Of a stretch of DNA of 64,000 nucleotides, positions 9,087 through 18,864 are shown one piece after another. Each line of letters opens with the position of its first letter. The first letter of the stretch is position 1. The stretch comes from Rhodococcus pseudokoreensis (GTDB lineage Bacteria; Actinomycetota; Actinomycetes; Mycobacteriales; Mycobacteriaceae): NCBI RefSeq assembly GCF_017068395.1, contig NZ_CP070619.1:992001-1056000 (forward strand). The letters are read 5' to 3'. A program made the translations under genes and the position numbers. The notes beneath the pieces are model-generated. The model worked only from the letters and a program-made list of their open reading frames with translations, was not told where the DNA came from and did not search any database.

Positions 9087-9955
9087 AGGCCCACCACCTC
9101 CACCGGCTCGGGGAAGGGGACGTTTCCGAGAGGCACCACCGGTTCCGGGGCGCCCACCCATTCCACCCGGCCCTGCGCCGACCGCACGTCCAGCCGGGTG
9201 GTGCGCGGCTGGAACGACCGCCCCCGGGCGCACACCGCCAGGCTGAGGGACCGCAACCGCCCGCAGCCCCGGTCCTGAGATCCGTTGCCCAGCCCGGCAT
9301 AACCGTGCACCCGCGCCTCCAGCCGCATCTCCGCGCCGTCCCAGTGCCCGTCCGTGACGACCAGGGTCGCCCCCTTGCTCCGGGCGCGGGCCACCACCGC
9401 ACGCGCCCGGGACGGCGCCACCGACGCCCCTCCCAGCCCGAGCACCACCAGATCCATTCCGTCCAGCAGCACCGCGGCGATCTCCACCGGATCGGCGCCC
9501 GGGTCCGGGATCAGGGCCAGCCGTTCCAGCTGCGCGCCCATCTCGACCGCGGCCAGCACCCCGAGCCGGGGATGCCCGATCACCGCGACGTGACCGCCCC
9601 CCGCGGTCACGGATGCGACCAACCCCAGCAGGAGCGAGGTGGCACCCGACACCGACACCACCGAACCGCGCACCAGCCCGCCCCGGGGAAGGAGGCCGGC
9701 CAGCGCAGCCGGAACCGGAAGCACCCCGGCGGCATGGGAATCGGGAGCCGTGGACGTGCCCGTCGCAGGAAACCCGCCGTCCACCGCGGCCCGGCCCGCC
9801 ACCGATTCACCGCGCGCGGGAACAGCGGCCATCCGCCGCCGGAGGTAGTCCAGACGCTCCTGCCGGGACAGCCCGGACAACTCGGGAGACCCCGGCACCG
9901 GAAACCCCGGCTCGCCGGCCACTTCAGCCAACTCGACACCCCTGACACTCGACAC
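9083..9955 (-). CDS. imuA': ImuA', SOS mutasome accessory protein
   Basis: ImuA' is the RecA-fold-like partner of ImuB and DnaE2 in the actinobacterial mutasome. The 290-residue product contains the region [35 protein letters not shown], which resembles a degenerate RecA/SulA Walker region without a canonical GxxxxGKT. The start is GTG 9955, or TTG 9958, since the frame is closed upstream and no strong ribosome site separates them. The stop overlaps the imuB start by 4 bases, so the two are translationally coupled. An SOS box lies about 52 bases upstream. The position matches Rv3395c in M. tuberculosis. The C-terminus probably contacts ImuB, as in the family. Confidence 0.88.
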   Translation of the reverse strand: MSSVRGVELAEVAGEPGFPVPGSPELSGLSRQERLDYLRRRMAAVPARGESVAGRAAVDGGFPATGTSTAPDSHAAGVLPVPAALAGLLPRGGLVRGSVVSVSGATSLLLGLVASVTAGGGHVAVIGHPRLGVLAAVEMGAQLERLALIPDPGADPVEIAAVLLDGMDLVVLGLGGASVAPSRARAVVARARSKGATLVVTDGHWDGAEMRLEARVHGYAGLGNGSQDRGCGRLRSLSLAVCARGRSFQPRTTRLDVRSAQGRVEWVGAPEPVVPLGNVPFPEPVEVVGL

Positions 9956-10006
9956 CAACAGCGGTCGGCAACCACGGGGAAGACGCGGCTCGAACAGACG
10001 CTTTGT

Positions 10007-10022
10007 TCGAACGTATTTTCGA
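10007..10022 (-). promoter_or_regulatory. LexA-type SOS box upstream of imuA'
   Basis: The 16 bases TCGAACGTATTTTCGA match the mycobacterial/actinobacterial SOS box TCGAAC-N4-GTTCGA at 11 of 12 fixed positions. The site lies 52 bases upstream of the imuA' start, in the 178-base gap shared with the divergent kinase gene. DNA-damage induction of imuA'-imuB through LexA is well known in mycobacteria. LexA might also affect the kinase promoter, but that is only a possibility. Confidence 0.85.
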
Positions 10023-10133
10023 ACCCGTTTCCAGTAAAGCCGGTCCGCGAATGCCCGTCAAGTGGACCCAGAACGACCAGGTCAGGACGGCCGCGCGTCC
10101 CGTGTCCGCACAATCCTCTAACCTGAACGCGTG

Positions 10134-11345
10134 ATGGAGCAGGAGCAGAGCGAAAGGGGCATCGGACCCGAATACCTGGTGGCCGGAAGGTACCGCCTGC
10201 GGTCCAAACTGGGCGGCGGCGGAATGGGCGCGGTCTGGCTCGCACGGGACACCCTGCTGCACCGCGACGTCGCCATCAAACAGGTCACCACGACGGCCGG
10301 ACTCGACCCCGACGAGGCCCGCCGGGTCCGCGACCGCACCATGCGGGAAGGCCGCAACGCCGCCAAACTCGCGCACCGGCATTCCATCGCGATGTACGAC
10401 GTGGCGCTCGAGGCCGGGGAGCCCTGGCTGGTGATGGAGTACCTGCCGTCCCGCAGCCTCGCCCAGGCGATGAACATCGCCGACACCCTGCCCCCGCTCG
10501 AGGTCGCCCAGATCGGCGCGCAGGTGGCCGACGCGCTCACCGCCGCCCACGCCGCGGGGATCGTGCACCGGGACATCAAGCCGGGCAACATCCTCGTCGC
10601 CGACCGCGGCCGGGAACTCGGCACCGTCAAGATCAGCGACTTCGGTATCGCCCGGGCCAAGGGCGATTCCGCGGACACCGCGAACGGGGTCATCACCGGC
10701 ACGCCGGCGTACTTCTCCCCCGAGGTCGCCCGCGGTCAGGACCCCACCGAGGCCAGCGACGTCTTCTCGCTCGGGTCCACGCTGTACACCGTCGTCGAAG
10801 GACAGCCGCCGTTCGGGATCGACTCCGATTCCATCGCACTCCTGCACCGGGTCGCGAAGGCCGAGATCTACCGTCCGAGCAAGGCCGGACCGCTCACCGA
10901 CACGCTGCTGCACCTTCTCGAACCCGACCCGGCGCGTCGCCCGACGATGGCCGAGGCCCGCGACGCCCTGGCCCGGGTGGCCATGGCCGGGGACGGCAAC
11001 GTCGCGCACCTCGTCGGCTCGCCCGTCTATTCCGCGGACGGCACCATCCCGGCGTGGGCTCACCGTTCGACACCGTTGCCCGACTCACGGCGCCGCGGCA
11101 AACTGGTCGGTTCCACGCAGGCCGGGCTGCCCGCCGTCCATCAGAGCACGCCGTTGAAGAACGTGCCGCGTCCGCTCGGCCGGTTGCAGTGGCCTCCGCG
11201 CCCGGCGAAACCCGCTCCGGGTTCACCGGCTCCCACGGTCCGCGACCAGGTGGTCGCGTGGGCGCCGATCGCCATGGGTGTCATGGTCGCGATCCTGATC
11301 CTGGCCGTGCTCGTGGCCGTGATCGTCCTGCTCGCGCAGCCCTGA
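10134..11345 (+). CDS. Membrane-anchored Ser/Thr protein kinase (PknB-like, Hanks type)
   Basis: This 403-residue kinase has a complete eukaryotic-type domain: glycine loop LGGGGMGAVW (about 26-35), Lys49 in VAIKQ, catalytic HRDIKPGN (145-152), DFG (169-171) and the GTPAYFSPE P+1 region. A Pro/Arg-rich linker (about 305-365) leads to one transmembrane helix near the C-terminus (about 378-399) with almost nothing beyond it, so there is no external sensor domain. The catalytic domain should be cytosolic. Start is ATG 10134; GTG 10131 directly before it is the alternative. It is divergent from imuA' and convergent with the response regulator gene. Substrates are unknown. Confidence 0.9.
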   Translation: MEQEQSERGIGPEYLVAGRYRLRSKLGGGGMGAVWLARDTLLHRDVAIKQVTTTAGLDPDEARRVRDRTMREGRNAAKLAHRHSIAMYDVALEAGEPWLVMEYLPSRSLAQAMNIADTLPPLEVAQIGAQVADALTAAHAAGIVHRDIKPGNILVADRGRELGTVKISDFGIARAKGDSADTANGVITGTPAYFSPEVARGQDPTEASDVFSLGSTLYTVVEGQPPFGIDSDSIALLHRVAKAEIYRPSKAGPLTDTLLHLLEPDPARRPTMAEARDALARVAMAGDGNVAHLVGSPVYSADGTIPAWAHRSTPLPDSRRRGKLVGSTQAGLPAVHQSTPLKNVPRPLGRLQWPPRPAKPAPGSPAPTVRDQVVAWAPIAMGVMVAILILAVLVAVIVLLAQP

Positions 11346-11357
11346 CCCCGGGGAACG

Positions 11358-12017
11358 TCAGTCGATGCGCCTGCGGTGCGCCCACCTCGTGAGCGCATTC
11401 CGGTTGGACTGCTGCGTCTTCCGCAGCACGTTCGACGCATGCGTTTCGACCGTCTTCACCGAGATCACCAGTTCCTCGGCGATCTCGCGGTACGTGTAAC
11501 CGCGGGCGAGCAGACGCAGCACTTCCAGCTCCCGCGGTGTCAGCGAATCCAGCTCCGGATCCAGCTGCGGCTCAGGAGCATTGGACCGTCCGGTGAAGGA
11601 GTCCAGGACGAAACCTGCGAGCCGCGGACTGAACACGGCGTCACCGCCGGCCACCCGGCGTACGCCGTCGGCCAGCTCGGCGCCCGAGATCGTCTTGGTG
11701 ACGTACCCGCGGGCGCCCGCGCGAATCACGGCGATCACGTCCTCGGCGGCGTCGGACACACTCAGCGCCAGGCACACCGGACCCGACTCGATGCCCCGCA
11801 GCACGGCGACACCGCCGCCGTCGGGCATGTGGACGTCGAGCAGTACGACGTGCGGCGAGGTGGCGTTGATCCCGGACACCGCCTCCGCGACACCGCCCGC
11901 CTCGCCGACCACCTCCATGTCCGCTTCCCTGCCCAGCTCGGCGCGGACACCGGAGCGGAACACGGCATGATCGTCGACGAGAAAGACACGGTACGGGGGT
12001 GTTTCAGGCAAAGTCAC
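11358..12017 (-). CDS. NarL/LuxR-family response regulator
   Basis: This 219-residue regulator has a receiver domain (about 9-125) with the acidic pair Asp15-Asp16, phospho-acceptor Asp61 in LLDVHMPDGGG, and a Lys in the VTKT switch motif. A LuxR-type helix-turn-helix follows (about 153-217; LTPRELEVLRLLARGYTYREIAEELVIS as its start). It begins at GTG 12017, behind the ribosome site GAGGAA. It lies 67 bases downstream of the histidine kinase gene on the same strand and forms its two-component pair. The adjacent PspC-domain genes suggest envelope-stress or membrane-state control. The palindrome at 13461 is a possible binding site. Confidence 0.9.
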   Translation of the reverse strand: MTLPETPPYRVFLVDDHAVFRSGVRAELGREADMEVVGEAGGVAEAVSGINATSPHVVLLDVHMPDGGGVAVLRGIESGPVCLALSVSDAAEDVIAVIRAGARGYVTKTISGAELADGVRRVAGGDAVFSPRLAGFVLDSFTGRSNAPEPQLDPELDSLTPRELEVLRLLARGYTYREIAEELVISVKTVETHASNVLRKTQQSNRNALTRWAHRRRID

Positions 12018-12084
12018 TGCGGCTGTTCCTCGGCGTGGGCGGTAGTGTCACCCCACTGTAGAGCGTGTCGCACGATTCACGTGC

Positions 12085-13461
12085 TCACGCGCCCTGACTG
12101 AACGGCACGTCCTCGACCCCGGTGTCCGCGCTCTCGGCGGTCCCCGCTCCCGCGCGCGCCCGGCCGTTCCGCGGCATGTGGATTCGCACCTCGGTGCCCT
12201 TGCCGGGCGCGGACCGCACGTCGACGTGCCCGCCTCGCCGTTCGATCCGCCCGCGAATCGACTTCGCCAGCCCCTGCCGGTCCGGGGACACCTCGTCGAC
12301 GTCGAATCCGACGCCGCGGTCGCGGACGAACACACTGACCTGCTCGCGCTCGGCCTCGGCGAACAGGTTGATGTCGGTCTCCCCGGAATGCTTGGCGGCG
12401 TTGACCAGAGCTTCGCGCGTCGCGCCGAGCACCGCCGTGAAACTCTCCTTCGACAGCCCCTCGCCGGTGCCGTCGACGTCGAGCGCCACGTCGCCGACCG
12501 TCACCGGCCGCACGGTGACGCCGTGGTGGTCCTCGACCTCGCCCGCGATGATGCGCAACGCCTCCGCCAGGCTCGAATGGTCGGTGTCTCCCCCACCGAA
12601 CAACCACTTGCGCAGTTCCCGTTCCTGCCCCCGCGCGAGCCGCGCGACCTCCTGCGGATGGTCGGCCTGTTTCTGGATCAGCGCCAGGGTCTGCAGGACG
12701 GAGTCGTGCAGGTGCGACGCGATCTCCTCACGCTCCTCGTTGCGGATCCGGGCGGCACGCTCCGCCCCCAGCGCCCGCCACAGCCGCAGCCACAGGGGCA
12801 CGGTCAGCAGTCCGGCGCCGACCAGGGTGACCACGACCGCCAGCAACGACGAACGCAGCGCGGCGAAGTCGACCTGCGCGAGGATCACCACACCGAGACC
12901 GGACACGATGAGCGTCACGCCGCCGAGGACCCGCGCCCAGGTGAGGACGGTGGGGCGCTGCGGCAACCCGATGACGGTGCGCGGCCCCTCCGAATCGAAT
13001 TCGCGCCACACGAGGGCCGCGCCGACCGCCACCACGATGATCGGTGCGATCACCGAACCGACCCGGCCGCTGAACAACCACGACAACGCAGACGCCCCGG
13101 CCAGGCCGATCGCGATCAGCCCGTACGCTCTGCGCCGCTCGGACGCACTGGGCTTCTCGGTGTCCGAACCCGCGGCCGTGAAGATCCACAACAGCCCGTA
13201 GCCGACGATGCCCGCGCCGGCGAGCGCGGCGAGACAGGCGAACGCGACCCGCACCTTCATCACGTCGACACCCAGCTGGTCGGCGATACCACCTGCGACG
13301 CCGCCGACGATGCGGCCACCGGTCCGGCGTTCGAGCCGCGGCATGGGGAGACCGCCGGGCGGTACCGGCGCGGTCACGGCGCCCGCGTACTGGGCGCCGC
13401 CCGCGGACGTGTTCACAGGTTGCACACTTTCGATACTGGCACGATCCCGGGGCCGCGGCAT
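12085..13461 (-). CDS. PspC-domain sensor histidine kinase (HisKA_3 type)
   Basis: This 458-residue kinase has an N-terminal PspC domain (about residues 40-97, starting PRLERRTGGRIVGG), further membrane helices between about 112 and 230, then a HisKA_3 dimerisation helix with SHLHDSVLQ (phospho-His about 252) and a C-terminal HATPase domain (RDRGVGFD, and GKGTEVRIHMP at the end). It pairs with the downstream response regulator. ATG 13461 was chosen; GTG 13425 is possible and would place the palindrome at 13461-13477 fully upstream. PspC modules sense membrane damage in phage-shock systems, so the ligand is probably a membrane state. The divergent neighbour also carries PspC. Confidence 0.88.
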   Translation of the reverse strand: MPRPRDRASIESVQPVNTSAGGAQYAGAVTAPVPPGGLPMPRLERRTGGRIVGGVAGGIADQLGVDVMKVRVAFACLAALAGAGIVGYGLLWIFTAAGSDTEKPSASERRRAYGLIAIGLAGASALSWLFSGRVGSVIAPIIVVAVGAALVWREFDSEGPRTVIGLPQRPTVLTWARVLGGVTLIVSGLGVVILAQVDFAALRSSLLAVVVTLVGAGLLTVPLWLRLWRALGAERAARIRNEEREEIASHLHDSVLQTLALIQKQADHPQEVARLARGQERELRKWLFGGGDTDHSSLAEALRIIAGEVEDHHGVTVRPVTVGDVALDVDGTGEGLSKESFTAVLGATREALVNAAKHSGETDINLFAEAEREQVSVFVRDRGVGFDVDEVSPDRQGLAKSIRGRIERRGGHVDVRSAPGKGTEVRIHMPRNGRARAGAGTAESADTGVEDVPFSQGA

Positions 13462-13477
13462 CAGGGTCCGACCCTGA
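13461..13477. promoter_or_regulatory. 17-base palindrome between the PspC kinase and PspC-protein genes
   Basis: The sequence TCAGGGTCCGACCCTGA has perfect 8-base arms around one central base. It overlaps the ATG chosen for the histidine kinase, or lies 36 bases upstream of the alternative GTG 13425. A single half-site TCAGGGTAC recurs at 13515-13523, nearer the divergent PspC-protein gene. Symmetry and location suit autoregulation by the NarL-type regulator, as known for Streptomyces PspC-type two-component systems, but the sequence differs from those sites. Confidence 0.5.
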
Positions 13478-13565
13478 CTTCGGGCCGCGTTCCGGCCCAC
13501 CCCGACCGGAAAGATCAGGGTACTTCCCGATGTACGGGCGATGCGGCGACCGGAACGATGGTCGT

Positions 13566-14996
13566 ATGAGCAATGGGAGCTTCCAAGAGCAGATACAGGA
13601 TCTGTGGCGGACCCGACCGGTGCGGTTGCCCGGCCGTGGCCACGTCGCCGGTGTCTGTGCGGGAATCGGCTACCGCTACGGCGTCGATCCCGTACTGATA
13701 CGAGTCGCGTTCGTCGTGTCCACCATTTTCGGCGGCGCCGGTGTGCTCCTCTACCTGGCGTGCTGGCTCGCCCTCACGAAGTCGGGCGACCCGGCCTCCC
13801 CCGCGGAGTCGCTGATGGGACGCGGTCACAGTTCCGACTCGGGCACCAAGACCGTGGTCCTTCTCGTCGCACTGGCGATCGTGGTGAGCACCGTCGGCCC
13901 CTTCGGAGTCGGCCTCGGCGGTTCCGGGCTGATCAGCATGGCGCTGATGCTCGGCGGCCTGTGGCTGCTGTACCAGCGGCAGCCGATCCCCCCGCCGTCG
14001 CCTGTCGGAGCCGTCGCCCCCGGTGTCGGCACCGGCTATCCCGGGACGAGTTTCTCGCCCGGACAGTTCGGCGCCAACCCGTTCGGCCCGGGCACGTACG
14101 GTTCGGGGGCGTACGGTCCGTACACGAAGCTTCCCGACTCCTACACGCCGAGCGCACCTCCCACGACTGGGCCGCCGGCGGACGCGACCGGCGAGGCCCC
14201 GACCGAGGCACTGCAATCCGAAACCCCTGCCGCCCAGACCGATCCGGTGTCGTTCGAGAAGTCCCCGACCGCCGGCCCGCGGGTCGACACACCGTCGGCG
14301 CCGTTCGCACCGCTCGAGCCGCGGCCTCCGGCATGGGACCCGCTCGGTGTCGCGCCGTTCGCGTGGGACCTGCCCGAGCCGGCCAGGACCACCACTCCCG
14401 CAGTGCAACCGGAGCGCACGCATTCCCGCCTGACCACCATGGTGATCGGACTGGCCATCCTCGCGGCCGCGGCGGCGACGGCGCTGGCGGTCGCCACCGG
14501 ATCCGACTGGCTCAACCCCGGTCGGATCGGCGCGGTCGCGCTCGCCGTCATCGGAGTGGGGCTGCTGATCGGCGGCTTCCTGCGCAAGGGCTACGGGCTT
14601 CTCGTCGTCGCAGGCCCCCTGGCCGGTTTCGTGATCCTCGCCTCGCTCGTCGGGTCACTCGACCTGAACAGCGAGAACATGGGCGACCGGACCTGGGTGC
14701 CCCTGACGGCGGCCGACATCGACCCCGCCTACTCCGGTGGGTTCGGCAGTTTCACGCTCGACCTCCGGAACGTCACGCTCACCGAGGACAAGACGGTCGA
14801 CGTCAGCGGCCAGTTCGGTGAGGTCGTGGTGCTCCTGCCGCCCGGCATGAACGTCGAGAACCACTGCACCGCACAGTTCGGCGACGCGCAGTGCCTCCCC
14901 GACGGTCTCGACGGCGGTGCCGACGGCACGGACGGTCACGTCCTGACCCTCAATGCAGATATCCGGTTCGGAAGTATGGAGGTGCGCCGTGGATGA
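13566..14996 (+). CDS. PspC-domain membrane protein
   Basis: This 476-residue protein has a PspC domain at residues about 15-75 (RPVRLPGRGHVAGVCAGIGYRYGVDPVLIR as its start), two more hydrophobic segments near 95-135, and a Pro/Gly/Thr-rich linker (about 145-280). Three helices follow (about 295-370), then a C-terminal domain with VTLTEDKTVDVSGQFGEVVVLLP that resembles the LiaF-like or adhesin-like beta domain of cell-envelope stress proteins. It is divergent from the PspC histidine kinase, so both are probably controlled from the 104-base gap. The stop overlaps the next small gene. Role in membrane-stress sensing or protection is inferred from domains and neighbours. Confidence 0.85.
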   Translation: MSNGSFQEQIQDLWRTRPVRLPGRGHVAGVCAGIGYRYGVDPVLIRVAFVVSTIFGGAGVLLYLACWLALTKSGDPASPAESLMGRGHSSDSGTKTVVLLVALAIVVSTVGPFGVGLGGSGLISMALMLGGLWLLYQRQPIPPPSPVGAVAPGVGTGYPGTSFSPGQFGANPFGPGTYGSGAYGPYTKLPDSYTPSAPPTTGPPADATGEAPTEALQSETPAAQTDPVSFEKSPTAGPRVDTPSAPFAPLEPRPPAWDPLGVAPFAWDLPEPARTTTPAVQPERTHSRLTTMVIGLAILAAAAATALAVATGSDWLNPGRIGAVALAVIGVGLLIGGFLRKGYGLLVVAGPLAGFVILASLVGSLDLNSENMGDRTWVPLTAADIDPAYSGGFGSFTLDLRNVTLTEDKTVDVSGQFGEVVVLLPPGMNVENHCTAQFGDAQCLPDGLDGGADGTDGHVLTLNADIRFGSMEVRRG

Positions 14997-15216
14997 CGTC
15001 GACGACACTCAGGACGGCGAGCAGACCCGGACGAGAAAACGCCCGTCACCGCTCCTGCTCCTCGCGGGCGTGGCAGCACTGCTGGTGAGCGGATGGGCGC
15101 TCGCGGGGCCGTTCTCGCTGGAGCCGCTCGCGAACGTCGAATTCCGCTGGCTGTTCGTGGTGGTCGCGGTGCTGGTCGGCGTGGTGCTCGTGTTCGCACC
15201 CAACCGGCGACGATAG
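14989..15216 (+). CDS. Small membrane protein coupled to the PspC-domain gene
   Basis: This is a 75-residue protein with an acidic N-terminus (residues 1-15), then two hydrophobic helices (about 24-40 and 52-70), ending in APNRRR. It starts at GTG 14989, 8 bases before the end of the PspC-domain gene, with GGAGG seven bases upstream, so translation is coupled. No family was recognised. Basic residues at the C-terminus suggest both ends face the cytosol. It probably works with the PspC-domain protein at the membrane. Confidence 0.72.
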   Translation: MDDVDDTQDGEQTRTRKRPSPLLLLAGVAALLVSGWALAGPFSLEPLANVEFRWLFVVVAVLVGVVLVFAPNRRR

Positions 15217-15230
15217 GCGCTGACGCGCAC

Positions 15231-15270
15231 GTGCGCGGTGAGCGAGTCAGGCGACTCGCTCACCGCGCAC
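15231..15270. terminator. Bidirectional hairpin between the PspC operon and guaA
   Basis: Perfect 18-base arms, GTGCGCGGTGAGCGAGTC and its complement, flank a 4-base loop. It lies 14 bases after the small membrane-protein stop and 6 bases from the guaA stop, so it can end transcription from both sides. There is no clear T-run. Confidence 0.75.
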
Positions 15271-15276
15271 AGTGCG

Positions 15277-16848
<1,572 letters not shown>

Positions 16849-16912
16849 CGGGTCAGTCTAATCGGCGCAGCTCTGTGGTCTGCGCGACCCCACGACCCGG
16901 CCCTTGCGGGTG

Positions 16913-18655
16913 CTATGCAACGCCGTGCTTCTGGGTGTCGGGCAGCACCGAGCCGTTTCGGATCTCGACGATCGGCAGCACCAGCGCGGCGGGCGCGCCT
17001 TCCGGGACGACCGGATTGATCGGCGCGACCGGGTTCAGCCGCCGGTAGCCCTCCCCCTGCGCCGGACGCAGGTCCGTTTCGCCCTTGTTCGGCCACAGCG
17101 ATGCCGCGCGCTCTGCTTGCGCCGAGATCGTCAGCGACGGGTTGACGCCCAGGTTCGCGGACACGGCCGAGCCGTCGACCACGCTCAGCGTCGGGTAACC
17201 CCACACCCGGTGGTACGGGTCGATGACGCCGTGCGACGGTTCCGCCGCGATCGTGCAACCGCCGAGGAAGTGCGCGGTGAGCGGGATGTTGAACACATCG
17301 CCCCAGGTGCCGCCTGCGCGACCGTCGATCTTCTCCGCGATCCGCCGGGTCGCCTCGTTGCCCGCCGGGATCCAGCTGGGGTTCGGCTGACCGTGGCCCT
17401 GCTTGCTGGTGACCTTGCGCCGGCCGAACAGGCCCTTCTTCGTGTACGTGGTGATGGAGTTGTCGAGGTTCTGCATCACCAGCGCGATGATGGTGCGCTC
17501 GCTCCACTTGTACGGGGTGAGGACCTTCAGTGCCGTCGGGTCCTTCGCGAGTTCCCGGAGGAACGTCATCCACCGCCTGCCGCCGCCGTCGGTCAGCAGC
17601 GTCTGCAACATGGCCATCGAGTTCGACCCCTTGCCGTAGCGCACCGGCTCCACGTGAGTGTCGGACGTCGGGTGGAACGACGACGTGATGGCGACGCCCT
17701 TCGTGAGCTCGAGCGCCGGGTCCACCTTGTTCTTGGCGGCGCCGAGGATCGATTCCGAGTTGGTGCGGGTCAGCACACCCAGCCGGTCGGAGATCTTGGG
17801 CAGCGCGCCCGACTCCTTCTGGTCGAACAGCAGGTGCTGAGTGCCCCACGTGCCGGCGGCCAGGACGACGTTCGCGGCGGTGTACGTCTTGCGGTTCCGG
17901 TTCTTCCGCGGCCCGCTGCGCCGGGTGAAGACGTCCCAGGTGCCGTCGGACGCCTCGCGCAGTCCGCTGACCGTCGTCATCGGGATGATCTCCGCGCCGG
18001 CCTTCTCCGCGAGTCCCAAGTAATTCTTGAGCAGGGTGTTCTTGGCGCCGTGCCGGCATCCGGTCATGCATTCGCCGCATTCGATGCATCCGGTGCGGTC
18101 GGGGCCGACGCCGCCGAAGTACGGGTCCGGCACCGTCTTGCCCGCTTCGCCGAAGAACACGCCGACCGGGGTCTGGATGAACGTGTCGCCCACACCCATG
18201 TCCTCGGCGACCGACTTGATGATCTCGTCCGCGGGGGTCATGTGCGGATTCTGGACGACGCCGAGCATCTTGCGGGCCTGCTCGTAGTACGGCGTGAGCT
18301 CGTCGTGCCAGTCGGTGATGTGCGACCACTGCTTGTCCTGGAAGAAGGAGGCAGGCGGCTTGTAGAGGGTGTTCGCGTAGTTGAGTGAACCGCCGCCGAC
18401 TCCGGCGCCGGCGAGGATGAGGCAGTCGCGGAGCAGGTGGACGCGCTGGATGCCGAAGAAACCGAGGGCGGGCGCCCAGAGGAACTTCTTGAGATCCCAG
18501 CTGGTCTTCGCGAAGTCCGCGTCGGCGTAGCGACGGCCCGCCTCGAGGATGCCGACCTTGTACCCCTTCTCGACCAACCGGAGCGCGGTGACACTGCCAC
18601 CGAATCCGGAACCGACGATGAGGACGTCGTAATCCGTTGTGCGCTGCTTGCTCAT
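16913..18655 (-). CDS. choD: GMC-family oxidoreductase, ChoD-like (putative cholesterol oxidase)
   Basis: This 580-residue FAD enzyme matches Rv3409c (ChoD). The FAD-binding Rossmann motif is VLIVGSGFGGS (11-21) and a GVGGGSLNYANT segment (86-96) follows. The C-terminal GMC half contains HFLGGCTIA and a PSLTISAQAERAA-type end. Four cysteines at 190, 193, 196 and 200 give C-x2-C-x2-C-x3-C, like a [4Fe-4S] site; I recall related GMC proteins sharing several of these residues. The cholesterol oxidase role is doubtful in M. tuberculosis, so treat the name as a family label. ATG 18655 has GGAGGT upstream. It lies between guaA and guaB3, with its own promoter region and a candidate operator at 18709. 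Confidence 0.85.
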   Translation of the reverse strand: MSKQRTTDYDVLIVGSGFGGSVTALRLVEKGYKVGILEAGRRYADADFAKTSWDLKKFLWAPALGFFGIQRVHLLRDCLILAGAGVGGGSLNYANTLYKPPASFFQDKQWSHITDWHDELTPYYEQARKMLGVVQNPHMTPADEIIKSVAEDMGVGDTFIQTPVGVFFGEAGKTVPDPYFGGVGPDRTGCIECGECMTGCRHGAKNTLLKNYLGLAEKAGAEIIPMTTVSGLREASDGTWDVFTRRSGPRKNRNRKTYTAANVVLAAGTWGTQHLLFDQKESGALPKISDRLGVLTRTNSESILGAAKNKVDPALELTKGVAITSSFHPTSDTHVEPVRYGKGSNSMAMLQTLLTDGGGRRWMTFLRELAKDPTALKVLTPYKWSERTIIALVMQNLDNSITTYTKKGLFGRRKVTSKQGHGQPNPSWIPAGNEATRRIAEKIDGRAGGTWGDVFNIPLTAHFLGGCTIAAEPSHGVIDPYHRVWGYPTLSVVDGSAVSANLGVNPSLTISAQAERAASLWPNKGETDLRPAQGEGYRRLNPVAPINPVVPEGAPAALVLPIVEIRNGSVLPDTQKHGVA

Positions 18656-18708
18656 CACTCGACCTCCAACGAACCTGAGTTTATTACTCGCCAGTATGCA
18701 CCCGGCAG

Positions 18709-18726
18709 TTGTGACAGCTGCCACAA
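18709..18726. promoter_or_regulatory. 18-base near-palindrome in the choD promoter region
   Basis: TTGTGACAGCTGCCACAA consists of two 9-base half-sites with one mismatch. It is centred about 62 bases upstream of the choD ATG. Twenty bases further upstream, GTTAC and GTAAC arms at 18729-18745 form another short repeat. The position suits a repressor or activator site. It does not match the KstR consensus that I recall for cholesterol genes. Confidence 0.45.
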
Positions 18727-18785
18727 GGGTTACCTTAACTGTAACGAGAGGTATCAGGAACGGTCGCGATACCCGCAAACGCACG

Positions 18786-18840
18786 TCGCCCGATGCCTCA
18801 TCAGCGCAGTTGAACTGCACCGATGCGACATCGGGCGACG
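18786..18840 (-). terminator. Hairpin downstream of guaB3
   Basis: Arms GTCGCCCGATG and CATCGGGCGAC (11 bases, perfect) enclose a 33-base loop that contains its own small stem, GCAGT/ACTGC. It begins 25 bases after the guaB3 stop. It probably ends the guaB2-guaB3 transcript and separates it from choD. Confidence 0.5.
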
Positions 18841-18864
18841 AGAGAAGCAGTGGCGGCGTTCGCC

